DNA from: an uncultured Naasia sp.
GTDB lineage: Bacteria > Actinomycetota > Actinomycetes > Actinomycetales > Microbacteriaceae
Assembly: GCA_913778905.1 (NCBI GenBank)
Contig: CAJYYA010000021.1
Coordinates: forward strand, 1-64,000
Reading direction: 5' to 3'
DNA length: 64,000 nt
Shown: piece by piece, positions 11,145 to 20,086 of the stretch
How the letters are laid out: each line of letters opens with the position of its first letter
How positions within the stretch are numbered: the first letter of the stretch is position 1
Notes under the pieces: model-generated
Databases searched by the model: none
What the model saw: the letters and a program-made list of their open reading frames with translations, nothing else
What the model was told of the DNA's origin: nothing
Translations under genes and position numbers: made by a program

Positions 11145-12424
11145 GAGGTGATCCCCCACCTTCCGAGCAGCAGGGTGAAGCCGCGTTCGAATCCCCACCT
11201 GGCTGTGTTCCAGTCGTGGCCGGTGCCCGGCGAGATCTCTCGGGTGACGATCATCCCCGCCTGTTCGGCGAGTTCCGACACCTGCTCGACGTATCCCGTG
11301 AACTGCACGTCGTATTCCCCCGATGCGAAGTAGGCGATGTAGTTCGAGTAGGGCCCGTGAGTGGCGAGGATCTGCTCAGGCGTGGCCGCCTCGTACGCCG
11401 CCTCGTCACCGCCGAAGCCCTCGTCGATGGTGTCCTCCTCGGACCCGACGGACGGGACGAACTCGCCGCTGATGTCGACGATCGAGCCGAAGAGATCGGG
11501 CCGCGCGCCGCCGAGCTGGACCGAGCAGGTGCCGCCTTGCGAGAAGCCCGCGATCGTCCACCGCGAATGGTCACGGGTCGCCGGGAGGTTCTTGACGATC
11601 CACCTCGGCACGTCGACCGTGAGGTAGTTGGCCGAGTCACCGAGGGCGCCATCGACGCACATCGGGTTGTGGTCGGGGTCGGTGAGCTGGTCGGGTACCA
11701 CCACGATGGGTGCGAGGCCGCGATGTTCCTCGGCGATCCCGTCCAGAACGGAGGCGAGGTCGCCGGCGCCGAACACGTCCTCGGGCGACCCCGGCTGGCC
11801 TGACATCGCCATGACGACGGGGAGGTCGGGCGGGTTCGCGACCAAGGCCGCGGGCGGGAGGTAGAGGTAGGCAGTGCGAGGCACGTAGTTCTCGCGAGAT
11901 GAGGGGATGTCGACGGCACGCACCACGCCCTCCTCGGGCATGTCCGCGGGCGGCTGCCAGTCCTCGACCGTGGGCGGGTCGGTGGGGGTGGGCGTCGGGG
12001 TGGGCGACGCGGCCGCGAGCCGAGCGGCTTCGGCGTTCGCCGGCCCATCTTCGAGATCGACGCGGATGGACGTGCCCGTCACGAAGAGCGCGACCAGGAC
12101 GACGAGCGTGGCGACCACACGTCCGGTGGGGCGGCCCCCCACGAAGCCCGCGACCGCGATTCCGACGAACACGGCACCGGCGATGATAACCGTGGCGGTG
12201 ACCCACGGCTCAGGTGCGTCGAGACCCGCCCACGCATCGCGGACCACCCACAGGAGGACGCTTCCGGCCGCCGCTCCCGCGATCGCCCCTGCTCCGAGCC
12301 TCCCCGCGACCCGAGAAGCCTTCTCCGTCCGCGACCGGATCGCGAAGAGCAGAGCCGCGAGACACAGCAGCAACACATAGGCGACCGCCACGAGCGCCGC
12401 ACGCAGGAGGTCGAATTCGCTCAT
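11141..12424 (-). CDS. Membrane-anchored alpha/beta-hydrolase (esterase), paralogue 2
   Basis: The second of three related esterases, 427 residues. Four helices are followed by a Pro/Thr-rich linker (about residues 140-152) that the other two lack, then the hydrolase domain with Ser294 in GFSQGG, a putative acid Asp in SGEYDVQ and His in GTGHDWNTA. Basic loops after helices 1 and 3 place the domain outside the membrane. The ATG at 12424 shares bases with the upstream stop (TGATG), and its own stop overlaps the synthase start, so three genes are translationally chained. The linker may let the enzyme reach further from the membrane. Substrate inferred from neighbours only. Confidence 0.78.
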   Translation of the reverse strand: MSEFDLLRAALVAVAYVLLLCLAALLFAIRSRTEKASRVAGRLGAGAIAGAAAGSVLLWVVRDAWAGLDAPEPWVTATVIIAGAVFVGIAVAGFVGGRPTGRVVATLVVLVALFVTGTSIRVDLEDGPANAEAARLAAASPTPTPTPTDPPTVEDWQPPADMPEEGVVRAVDIPSSRENYVPRTAYLYLPPAALVANPPDLPVVMAMSGQPGSPEDVFGAGDLASVLDGIAEEHRGLAPIVVVPDQLTDPDHNPMCVDGALGDSANYLTVDVPRWIVKNLPATRDHSRWTIAGFSQGGTCSVQLGGARPDLFGSIVDISGEFVPSVGSEEDTIDEGFGGDEAAYEAATPEQILATHGPYSNYIAYFASGEYDVQFTGYVEQVSELAEQAGMIVTREISPGTGHDWNTARWGFERGFTLLLGRWGITS

Positions 12425-13719
12425 CAGGACGCGATCCCCCACTTCGGCAGCAGCAAAGTGAATCCGTGCTGGAAGCCGAACTTGGCGGTGTTCCAGTCAT
12501 GCGCAGTGCCCGGTGAGACCTCTCGGGTGACCGTCATCCCGGCCTGCGCCGCGAGCGCGGATACCTGGTCGATGTAGGGGCCGAAGATCGGGTCCTCGCT
12601 TCCCGATGTGAAGTAGGCCGGGTAGTCCGTGTAGGGCGCGTGCGCCTTGAGGATCTCAGCGGGCGTCGCAGCGAGGTAGGCGGCCCGATCTCCGCCGAAC
12701 CCCTGGGCGATCGTGTCCGCCTCGTTCCCGATGCTCGGCACCAGCTCGCCGCTGATGTCGATGAGGGATCCGAACAGCTCGGGGTGACCCGCACCGAGCT
12801 GGATGGCGCAGGTGCCGCCCTCCGAGTAGCCCGCTATCGTCCACCGCGAATGGTCGGTCGTCACCGGCAGGTTCGCGAGGATCCACGCAGGCACATCGGC
12901 GGTCAGATAGGTCGCAGCCTGCCCGATCGGCCCGTCGACGCACATCGGATTGGTTTCGGGACGCTGAAGCTGGTCGGGCACCACCATGATCGGAGCGAGC
13001 CCGTTGTGCGCAGCCGCGATGCCGTCGAGGAACACGTTCAGCTGGCCGGAGGTGATGAGATCCGTGGGCCCTCCGGGCTGACCGGACAGCGCGACGACCA
13101 CAGGAAGCGGCGGCGGATTCTCGACGAGCGCTGCCGGCGGAAGATAAACGACAGCGTCTCGCGGCGAGAACTTCGCGGTGACCGCCGGGATCTGCACGCT
13201 CTTGACAACGCCCCTGCTCGGCATCCCCGCGGGAGGCCTCCACGATGCGAGGTCGCCGGTGGCGGCCGCCACCGGCTCCGTGAGCGGGGTGATGCCGTTG
13301 TGACCGAGAAGGTCGCCCACCGTGCGGAATGCGGCGAAATCGATGTTGATGGTCATCGCCATGGCGACGAGGGTGAGGACTGCCAGCACGGGCGAGAGCA
13401 GTCGGCGAAGTAACCGCCCGAGGATCATCTCGCCGATCACGTAACCCAGCACAGCGAATCCGATGACACTCGTGATGCGCACCACCCAGGTGAGCGAGAT
13501 CTCGAAGACGTTCCAGACGTCGCCGAGCAGCCACGTGAGCAGGCCACCGACGAGCGCCCCGACCGCGATGGCGGCTCCCAGGACGCGCGCTATCCGCCGC
13601 GCTCCGCCACGGGCGCCCGTGCGGATGCGAAGGGCCACCAGCACGGCGGCGAGGACACCAGTGACGACGTACACGCCGATGACGAAAGGGCCGTCCACGA
13701 GCGAGATGTCGTCCACCAT
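12424..13719 (-). CDS. Membrane-anchored alpha/beta-hydrolase (esterase), paralogue 3
   Basis: First gene of the block, 431 residues. The start is well supported by AGGAGGGG seven bases before the ATG. The build is the same as its neighbours: four helices, basic cytoplasmic loops, extracytoplasmic hydrolase domain. The nucleophile elbow is GYSEGG (Ser299), not GFSQGG; the acid is probably the Asp in SGSEDP and the base the His in GTAHDWNTA. It shares a membrane-proximal motif (INxDF...RTV..LLG) with paralogue 1, so these two may be the closer pair. Its stop overlaps the start of paralogue 2. Confidence 0.78.
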   Translation of the reverse strand: MVDDISLVDGPFVIGVYVVTGVLAAVLVALRIRTGARGGARRIARVLGAAIAVGALVGGLLTWLLGDVWNVFEISLTWVVRITSVIGFAVLGYVIGEMILGRLLRRLLSPVLAVLTLVAMAMTINIDFAAFRTVGDLLGHNGITPLTEPVAAATGDLASWRPPAGMPSRGVVKSVQIPAVTAKFSPRDAVVYLPPAALVENPPPLPVVVALSGQPGGPTDLITSGQLNVFLDGIAAAHNGLAPIMVVPDQLQRPETNPMCVDGPIGQAATYLTADVPAWILANLPVTTDHSRWTIAGYSEGGTCAIQLGAGHPELFGSLIDISGELVPSIGNEADTIAQGFGGDRAAYLAATPAEILKAHAPYTDYPAYFTSGSEDPIFGPYIDQVSALAAQAGMTVTREVSPGTAHDWNTAKFGFQHGFTLLLPKWGIAS

Positions 13720-13814
13720 GCGCCCCTCCTCATCGTCTCGGCCTGCTGAAGACTCGAACGTCGATGCTACTGAGTCCTTCTCAGCGGCAGACCGTCATCG
13801 GCATGTGGGCCGCG

Positions 13815-14762
13815 CTAGAACCCGAGGCGTCCCAGTAGCTTCGGGTCGCGCTGCCATTCCTTGGCGACCTTGACCTGGATCGCCAGGAACACGGGCGACC
13901 CGACGAGCGGTTCGATCTGGGCACGCGCCGTCTGACCGATCTCGCGGAGGCGGCTGCCCTTCTTGCCGATGATGATCCCCTTCTGACTGTCGCGCTCGAC
14001 CCAGAGGTTCACATAGATCTCGAGCAGGTCCTTGTCCTCCCGCTCGATCATGTCGTCGACGGTGACCGCGAGCGAGTGCGGCAGCTCGTCGGTGACGCCT
14101 TCGAGCGCGGCCTCGCGCACGAACTCGCCGATGCGCATCTCGAGACTCTCGTCCGTGACGTCCTCGTCGGGGTAGAGCTTGGGCGACTCGGGCATGATCT
14201 GGATGAGCTCGGAGACGAGGGTCTCGAGCTGGATCCCCTCGAGCGCGGAGACGGGGACGATGGCTTCCCACTCGCGCAGCTGAGACACGGCGAGCAGCTG
14301 CTCCCCCACTTTGTCCCGCGGGACGGAGTCGACCTTCGTCACGAGGGCGACCTTCTTGGCGCGCGGATACTTGTCGAGCTGGTCGTTGATGAACCGGTCG
14401 CCCGGGCCGATGGGGTCGCCGGCCGGCACGCACATGCCGATCACGTCGACATCCGCGAGGGTCGACTGGACCAGGTCGTTCAGGCGCTCACCCAGCAGGG
14501 TGCGCGGGCGGTGGATTCCCGGGGTGTCCACGACGATGAGTTGACCGTCCTCGCGGTGCACGATGCCGCGGATGGCGCGTCGCGTGGTCTGCGGCTTCGC
14601 CGAGGTGATCGCGACCTTTTCGCCGACGAGGGCGTTCATGAGGGTCGACTTGCCGACGTTCGGTCGCCCGACGAACGAGACGAACCCGGCGCGATGCGTC
14701 GCCGGACGGCCGCTCGAGACCTGCTCGTGGCCATCGGTGCTCTGGTCGTCGCTCGCGCTCAC
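13815..14762 (-). CDS. era: GTPase Era, 30S ribosome maturation
   Basis: The 315-residue protein matches Era: an N-terminal GTPase domain (P-loop GRPNVGKST near residue 33, G3 DTPG, G4 TKVD) and a C-terminal KH domain with GIIIGKKGSRLREIG that binds the 3' end of 16S rRNA. It assists late 30S assembly in the cytosol. The gene overlaps the end of the CBS-domain gene by four bases and is the last gene of the ybeY-corC-era run, as in many Actinobacteria. Confidence 0.97.
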   Translation of the reverse strand: MSASDDQSTDGHEQVSSGRPATHRAGFVSFVGRPNVGKSTLMNALVGEKVAITSAKPQTTRRAIRGIVHREDGQLIVVDTPGIHRPRTLLGERLNDLVQSTLADVDVIGMCVPAGDPIGPGDRFINDQLDKYPRAKKVALVTKVDSVPRDKVGEQLLAVSQLREWEAIVPVSALEGIQLETLVSELIQIMPESPKLYPDEDVTDESLEMRIGEFVREAALEGVTDELPHSLAVTVDDMIEREDKDLLEIYVNLWVERDSQKGIIIGKKGSRLREIGQTARAQIEPLVGSPVFLAIQVKVAKEWQRDPKLLGRLGF

Positions 14763-16060
14763 GCGGGGGCCTCCTCGATTGTCGCCTCGTCCGGATCGTC
14801 CGCGGCCTGCGGGTCCCGTTCGACGAGGATCTTCGTGATGCCGCGACGACGGCCCTCGCTGCGATCGGCCGTGAGCACGAGGCCGTATGCGTGGGCAACC
14901 GAGCCTCGCTCGGGCAGACGACCCAGCGCCTTGGTCAGGAGGCCGCCGACCGAGTCGACGTCATCGTCGTCGAGTTCCAGGTCGAACAGGTCGCCGAGTT
15001 CGTCGACGGGCAGGCGGGACGAGACGCGGAAGACGCCGTCGGCCACCTCTTCGACGTCGGCTCCCCCGCGGTCGTACTCGTCCGAGATCTCGCCCACGAG
15101 CTCCTCGATGAGGTCTTCCATGGTCACGAGCCCTGCGATGCCGCCGTACTCGTCGAACACCATCGCGATGTGATTCGACTCCGTCTGCATCTGCCGCAGC
15201 GTGTCGTCCGCCTTCTTCGATTCGGGGAGGAAGACGGCCGGCCGTGCCAGCTTGAGCGCCGTCGTGCGTTCGACCTTGCCGGGCTTCTCGTGCATCAGAC
15301 GGGCGAGGTCGCGAAGGTAGAGGATGCCGGCGATCTCGTCCGAGTCGCCGTCCTCGATCACGGGCACTCGGGACACCCCCCGGGCGAGGAACAGCGCCAT
15401 GGCGGTGTCGACGGTGGCGGTCGCGTCGACCGTAACCATGTCGGTGCGCGGGACCATGACCTCGCGGATCACGGTCTCGTTGAATTCGAAGATCGAGTGG
15501 ATCAGCTCGCGGTCCTCCTCTTCGAGGACGTCGAGTTCGGCCGCTTCGTCGACCATGCTGAGCAGCTGCTCTTCCGACGTAAAGGTCGCGCTCCGGGGGC
15601 GCCCCGGGGTGACCCGATTGCCGAGGGCGACGAGCGCATCGGCCACGGGCCCGAGCAGCACACGCGCGAAGCGCACGACGGGCGCGGCGAAGCGCAGCAG
15701 CGGACGCGCATTGACACGTCCGACGGAGCGAGGACTCGAGCCGACGAGCACGAACGACACGGCGGTCATGATGAGGGCCGCCAGCACCAGAGCCAGCCAG
15801 AGCTGCTCCACCGCCTGCACCAGGGCGAAGGTGACGAGCACGGCGGCCGTCGTCTCGGCCGTGATCCGCAGGAAGCTGATCGCGTTGACGTGTGCGCCGC
15901 TGTCGTCCGCGATGGCGATGAGTGACTTCTGCGCTCTGGCCGACAGGGCCAGCTCCTGGATGTCACCGCGCGAGAGCGACGAGATGGCGGCGTCGGCAGC
16001 CGCCATGAGTCCCGCGAAGGCGACGAGGAGGAAGGCCGCGACGAGCAGCCACACCGTCAT
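14759..16060 (-). CDS. CNNM/CorC-type membrane protein with CBS domains (hemolysin family)
   Basis: About 433 residues: an N-terminal DUF21/CNNM domain of about four helices, a pair of CBS domains in the middle (starting near MVPRTDMVTVD) and a C-terminal CorC_HlyC domain. Such proteins are linked to magnesium or cobalt transport and nucleotide sensing in the plasma membrane. Two starts are possible: ATG at 16072 directly follows GGGGG, while ATG at 16060 forms an ATGA overlap with the ybeY stop and has better spacing; the latter is chosen. It is often called hemolysin, but haemolytic activity is not implied. Confidence 0.9.
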   Translation of the reverse strand: MTVWLLVAAFLLVAFAGLMAAADAAISSLSRGDIQELALSARAQKSLIAIADDSGAHVNAISFLRITAETTAAVLVTFALVQAVEQLWLALVLAALIMTAVSFVLVGSSPRSVGRVNARPLLRFAAPVVRFARVLLGPVADALVALGNRVTPGRPRSATFTSEEQLLSMVDEAAELDVLEEEDRELIHSIFEFNETVIREVMVPRTDMVTVDATATVDTAMALFLARGVSRVPVIEDGDSDEIAGILYLRDLARLMHEKPGKVERTTALKLARPAVFLPESKKADDTLRQMQTESNHIAMVFDEYGGIAGLVTMEDLIEELVGEISDEYDRGGADVEEVADGVFRVSSRLPVDELGDLFDLELDDDDVDSVGGLLTKALGRLPERGSVAHAYGLVLTADRSEGRRRGITKILVERDPQAADDPDEATIEEAPA

Positions 16061-16548
16061 CGGCGCAGCCATCCCCCGCGGCGGCCGTCACGCTGCTGCT
16101 CGTCGTGGTTGAAGCCGACGAGGATGTCGTGCTGCACACCGAACATCTCGCGCTCCTCCTCCGGCTCGGCGTGATCGAAGCCGAGCAGGTGCAGAAGGCC
16201 GTGAGCGGTGAGGAGCTGGATCTCGGCGAGCGTCGAGTGGCCCGCGTCTTTGGCCTGCGCCTCGGCGACCTGCGGGCAGACGACGATGTCGCCGAGCAGT
16301 CCCGGCGGGGTCACCCGGTCGTCGGTTCCCGGGCGCAGCTCGTCCATGGGGAAGCTGAGGACGTCGGTGGGCCCCGGCTCGTCCATCCACTGCACGTGGA
16401 GGCGTTCCATGGCCGACTCGTCGACGAAAAGCACCGCCACATCGGCATCCGCGTGGACGCGCATGAGGTCGAGTCCGAAGGTCAGCAGACGCTGGATCGA
16501 GGCCTCGTCGACCTCGATGCCGGACTCGTTGGTGATCTCAATCGACAT
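16057..16548 (-). CDS. ybeY: Endoribonuclease YbeY, rRNA maturation
   Basis: The 163-residue protein carries the zinc-binding YbeY signature HGLLHLLGFDH near residues 115-125. YbeY is a metal-dependent single-strand endoribonuclease involved in 16S rRNA 3' processing and ribosome quality control. It lies three bases after phoH and overlaps the CorC-type gene, a common actinobacterial cluster. The tail after the catalytic motif is basic (RRGGWLRR). Confidence 0.96.
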   Translation of the reverse strand: MSIEITNESGIEVDEASIQRLLTFGLDLMRVHADADVAVLFVDESAMERLHVQWMDEPGPTDVLSFPMDELRPGTDDRVTPPGLLGDIVVCPQVAEAQAKDAGHSTLAEIQLLTAHGLLHLLGFDHAEPEEEREMFGVQHDILVGFNHDEQQRDGRRGGWLRR

Positions 16549-16551
16549 GGA

Positions 16552-17757
16552 TCAGGAAGCTCCTCGGGAGCCGCGATCGCCCGACTGGGCGCGTGCCTCC
16601 TGGGCGCGACGCTCGGCTCGGTTCGATGGCGGACGGTGATCGGTGGGTGTGCGCACGCCCGACCGCTGCTCGGAGCGCTCGGTGCGACGTTCATATTGTC
16701 GCGCCTGCTCGACCGAGTCGTAACGCGTGTAGGCGTCGACGATGCGACCGACGAGGTTGTGCCGGACGACGTCTTCGGATCCGAGGTGGGCGAAGTGGAT
16801 GTCGTCGATCGAGTCGAGCACCCGCGTGACCTTCTGCAGACCGCTGGCCCCGGTGGGCAGGTCGACCTGGGTGATGTCGCCCGTGACGACCATCTTCGAG
16901 CCGAAGCCGAGACGGGTCAGGAACATCTTCATCTGCTCGGGCGTCGTGTTCTGCGCCTCGTCGAGCACGACGAAGGAGTCGTTGAGCGTGCGCCCGCGCA
17001 TGTAGGCGAGAGGAGCGACTTCGATGGTGTTGCTCGCCATGAGCTTGGGCACCAACTCGGGATCCATCATCTCGTTGAGCGCGTCGTAAAGCGGCCGCAG
17101 GTACGGGTCGATCTTCTCGGTCAGCGAGCCGGGCAGGTAGCCGAGTCGCTCACCGGCTTCGACGGCGGGACGCGTGAGGATGATCCGGCTGACCTCACGG
17201 CGTTGCAGGGCCTGGACGGCCTTCGCCATGGCCAGGTAGGTCTTGCCCGTTCCGGCGGGACCGATGCCGAACACGATCGTGTTGTGGTCGATGGCGTCGA
17301 CGTACTGCTTCTGTCCGAGCGTCTTGGGGCGCACCGCCTTGCCGCGCGCCGACACGATGGGCGTGCCGAGCAGGTCCGCCGGGCTCGAGGACCGGTCGGC
17401 TTCGAGGATGCGGGCGGAGCTGCCGACCTCGACCGTGCCGACATCGCGTCCGTTGCGGATCATCTGCAGCAGTTCCTCGATGAGACGCCGAGCCGCGTGG
17501 ACCTGGTCCGCGTCGCCCGTCAGGGTGATCTCGTTGCCGCGCGCGTGCAGCTCGACGAGGGGGTACTCGCGCTCGATCTGCTTGAGCAGTCGATCCTGGG
17601 GACCGAAGAGGCGCACCATGGCGACCCCGTCGATCTGGATCCGAACCTCGGCTGACTTGCGGTCGGTACCGACGGTGGGGATCGCAACCGTCGGGAGGTC
17701 GGCTGTGTAGCGGGGTTCGCGGGCGTCGTTGCGGTCGCGATCGCGGTCAGTTGGCAA
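16552..17757 (-). CDS. phoH: PhoH-family ATPase
   Basis: The 401-residue protein has an N-terminal KH-like segment (about residues 38-95) and a PhoH ATPase domain with Walker A GPAGTGKT and Walker B VVLDEAQN. The C-terminal tail is rich in Arg, Gln and Glu, suggesting RNA contact or disorder. It starts with TTG inside the 3' end of hinT, with GGAAGG five bases upstream; no ATG or GTG occurs before the domain. PhoH-like proteins are linked to RNA metabolism and here sit in front of ybeY. Confidence 0.93.
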   Translation of the reverse strand: MPTDRDRDRNDAREPRYTADLPTVAIPTVGTDRKSAEVRIQIDGVAMVRLFGPQDRLLKQIEREYPLVELHARGNEITLTGDADQVHAARRLIEELLQMIRNGRDVGTVEVGSSARILEADRSSSPADLLGTPIVSARGKAVRPKTLGQKQYVDAIDHNTIVFGIGPAGTGKTYLAMAKAVQALQRREVSRIILTRPAVEAGERLGYLPGSLTEKIDPYLRPLYDALNEMMDPELVPKLMASNTIEVAPLAYMRGRTLNDSFVVLDEAQNTTPEQMKMFLTRLGFGSKMVVTGDITQVDLPTGASGLQKVTRVLDSIDDIHFAHLGSEDVVRHNLVGRIVDAYTRYDSVEQARQYERRTERSEQRSGVRTPTDHRPPSNRAERRAQEARAQSGDRGSRGAS

Positions 17758-18097
17758 GGGAGCCTTCCGTCAGAGCGCCCGCGAGGACGTGCGCGTGAAC
17801 ATGGAATACGGTCTGGCCGGCGTCGGGGCCGGTGTTGAAGACGAGACGGAAGTCACCGGGGGCTGCGTGCTCGGCGGCGAGCTCACCGGCTACCCGGACC
17901 ATCTCGGCGAGCAGCGACGGATCCCCCGCCGCGAGCTCGACGACGTTCCGATACTGCTCCGACTTGGGGATGACGAGCAGGTGCACCGGCGCCTGGGGCG
18001 CGATGTCGCGGAGAACGAACACGCGCTCGGTCTCGCGGAGGATGTCGCCGGGGATCTCCCCGGCCCGGATCTTCGAGAAAATCGAGGAGTCAGCCAT
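17747..18097 (-). CDS. hinT: HIT-family nucleotide hydrolase (HinT-like)
   Basis: A 116-residue histidine-triad protein with the catalytic HVHAHV motif near the C-terminus and the usual SIFSKIRAGEIP opening. HinT enzymes hydrolyse nucleoside phosphoramidates and aminoacyl-adenylates. The reading frame stays open upstream to 18568, but the ATG at 18097 matches the family N-terminus. The gene overlaps the phoH start by 11 bases. Confidence 0.94.
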   Translation of the reverse strand: MADSSIFSKIRAGEIPGDILRETERVFVLRDIAPQAPVHLLVIPKSEQYRNVVELAAGDPSLLAEMVRVAGELAAEHAAPGDFRLVFNTGPDAGQTVFHVHAHVLAGALTEGSLAN

Positions 18098-18168
18098 TGC
18101 CGCAATCCTACGTGCGCCCTCCGACACCGCAGCCGGGCGTTCGCTGACGGATGACGGATGCGCCTGCC

Positions 18169-18918
18169 TCAGCCCCAGCGTCCCAGCAGGGCGCTCAACG
18201 CGGCGATCGCCGCGGGCCCGGCAGTAGACGTCCGGAGGACTTCGCTCCCGAGCCGTACGGACGTCGCCCCAGCCGCGACCATGCGCTCGATCTCGTCCGG
18301 TGCGATCCCGCCCTCGGGTCCGACCACGAACATCACGTCGCCCTCGTCGACACCCGAAGCGGCGTCCGAGAGGGACCTCTCCCCACCGGGAGCCAGCACG
18401 AGAACCCGGCCACCTCCCGCGATCGTCGACTCGACCAGTGCCACCAGCCCGCGCGACGACACGGGCTCGTCGACCACGGGCAGCCACGGCCGCAGCGACT
18501 GCTTGGTCGCCTCCCGCACGATCGACCGCCACCGCTCGACGCCCTTGACGGCCTTGACGCCCTCCCACCGGGAGACGCTGCGTGCCGCCTGCCAGGGCAC
18601 GATCCTGTCGACGCCGAGCTCGGTCGCCGCCTGAACGGCCAGCTCGTCGCGGTCGCCCTTCGCGAGCGCCTGCACGAGCGTCAGCCGGACGACGGGACGT
18701 GGCGTTTCGACGCGCGACTCGACGACGACCTCGACCAGCTGCGGCGTCGATGACGTGACGGGGCCCTCGATGCCGACCCCGGCACCGTCGCCGATCCGCA
18801 GGCGTTCGCCCACGCGGATCCGACTGACGGCCGACGCGTGCTTCGCCTCGGCACCCGTGAGGGTCGCGGTGCCGCCCACGTCGGGCAGCGCCGCATCGGC
18901 GAGGTAGAAGTGAGCCAT
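18169..18918 (-). CDS. rsmE: 16S rRNA m3U1498 methyltransferase
   Basis: The 249-residue protein has the RsmE layout: an N-terminal PUA-like domain (HFYLADAAL...GAEAKHASAVSRIRVGE) and a C-terminal SPOUT methyltransferase domain with the knot motif VGPEGGI and the terminal LGSEVLRTSTAGPAA. It methylates U1498 of 16S rRNA using S-adenosylmethionine. It starts four bases after dnaJ ends, in the usual actinobacterial order dnaJ-rsmE-hinT-phoH. Confidence 0.96.
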   Translation of the reverse strand: MAHFYLADAALPDVGGTATLTGAEAKHASAVSRIRVGERLRIGDGAGVGIEGPVTSSTPQLVEVVVESRVETPRPVVRLTLVQALAKGDRDELAVQAATELGVDRIVPWQAARSVSRWEGVKAVKGVERWRSIVREATKQSLRPWLPVVDEPVSSRGLVALVESTIAGGGRVLVLAPGGERSLSDAASGVDEGDVMFVVGPEGGIAPDEIERMVAAGATSVRLGSEVLRTSTAGPAAIAALSALLGRWG

Positions 18919-18922
18919 GGGC

Positions 18923-20020
18923 TCAGCTCATGAAGCGGTCGCGGAGCTTCGAGAACATGCCCTGCTGGAAGTGCGCCAGCTGGGGCTTGCTCTTCTTGTG
19001 CTTGGCCGCGAACTGCTCGATGAGCTCGCGCTCCCGGTGACCGAGCTTGGTCGGTGTCACGACCTGGACGCCGACGCGCAGATCGCCGCGCCCCGACCCG
19101 CGGAGATGCGTGATGCCGCGGTTCTTGATCACGAGCACGTCCGCCGACTGCACACCCGCACGCACCTCGAGCTCGACCTCACCGTCGAGCCCCTGGATGG
19201 TCGTCGTGGTCCCGAGGATCGCATCGGTCATGGGTACCTCGAGAGTGGCCAGGAGGTCGTCGCCGTTGCGGCTGAAGGTGTCGTGGTGCCTGACCTTGAC
19301 CTCGAGATACAGGTCCCCGTTCGGACCACCACCCGGTCCGACCTCGCCCTGGCCGGGCAGCTGGAGCCGCAGCCCGGTCTCGACGCCCGCGGGGACGTCG
19401 ACGTTGATGACGCGGCGCGCGCGGACACGCCCCTGGCCCTGGCAGGTCACGCAGGGGTTCGGGATGACGGTGCCGTAGCCGCGGCAGGTGCCGCAGGGGC
19501 TGGAGGTCACGACGTTGCCGAGCAGCGACCGCACGGTGCGCTGGATCGATCCGGATCCGCGGCAGATGTCGCAGGTGACGGGCGAAGTGCCGGGCTGAGC
19601 GCAGGATCCCTCGCAGGTCTGGCAGAGCACCGCCGTGTCGATCTCGACCTCCTGCTGCACCCCGAAGACCACGTCGGCCAGATCGACGTCGATGCGCAGC
19701 AGCGCATCCTGGCCGCGCTCGCGACGCGAACGGGGCCCGGACTGGCGGCCGGCGCCGCCACCGAAGAACGTCTCGAAGATGTCGCCGAAGCCGCCGAAGT
19801 CGCCGCCGCCCTGGCCGCGTCCGCCGTTGTCGTAGTCCTGACGTTGACGGGGATCGCTCAACACGTCGTAGGCGTGGGTCACGAGCTTGAACTTCTCGGA
19901 CGCGTCCGCACCCGGGTTGACATCGGGGTGCAGTTCACGAGCCAGGCGGCGGTAGGCCTTCTTGATCTCTTCGGTCGATGCCTCGCGCGAGACGCCGAGG
20001 ACTTCGTAATGGTCAGCCAC
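18923..20020 (-). CDS. dnaJ: Chaperone DnaJ (actinobacterial DnaJ2 type)
   Basis: The 365-residue protein has an N-terminal J domain with HPD in ELHPDVNPG, a short glycine-rich linker and a cysteine-rich zinc domain (about residues 132-200). Three of the repeats fit CxxCxGxG, while the first reads CQTCEGSCA, a form common in the hrcA-linked DnaJ of Actinobacteria. Two beta-sandwich substrate-binding domains follow. It stimulates DnaK ATPase. It begins with GTG 66 bases after hrcA and is probably co-transcribed with it under CIRCE control. Confidence 0.95.
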   Translation of the reverse strand: MADHYEVLGVSREASTEEIKKAYRRLARELHPDVNPGADASEKFKLVTHAYDVLSDPRQRQDYDNGGRGQGGGDFGGFGDIFETFFGGGAGRQSGPRSRRERGQDALLRIDVDLADVVFGVQQEVEIDTAVLCQTCEGSCAQPGTSPVTCDICRGSGSIQRTVRSLLGNVVTSSPCGTCRGYGTVIPNPCVTCQGQGRVRARRVINVDVPAGVETGLRLQLPGQGEVGPGGGPNGDLYLEVKVRHHDTFSRNGDDLLATLEVPMTDAILGTTTTIQGLDGEVELEVRAGVQSADVLVIKNRGITHLRGSGRGDLRVGVQVVTPTKLGHRERELIEQFAAKHKKSKPQLAHFQQGMFSKLRDRFMS

Positions 20021-20086
20021 GGGAAGAGGTGAGCCTTTCGATGCAGACGTGCGGATTCGAGCCCCGCGTGGGGGCGGAGAAGGAGG

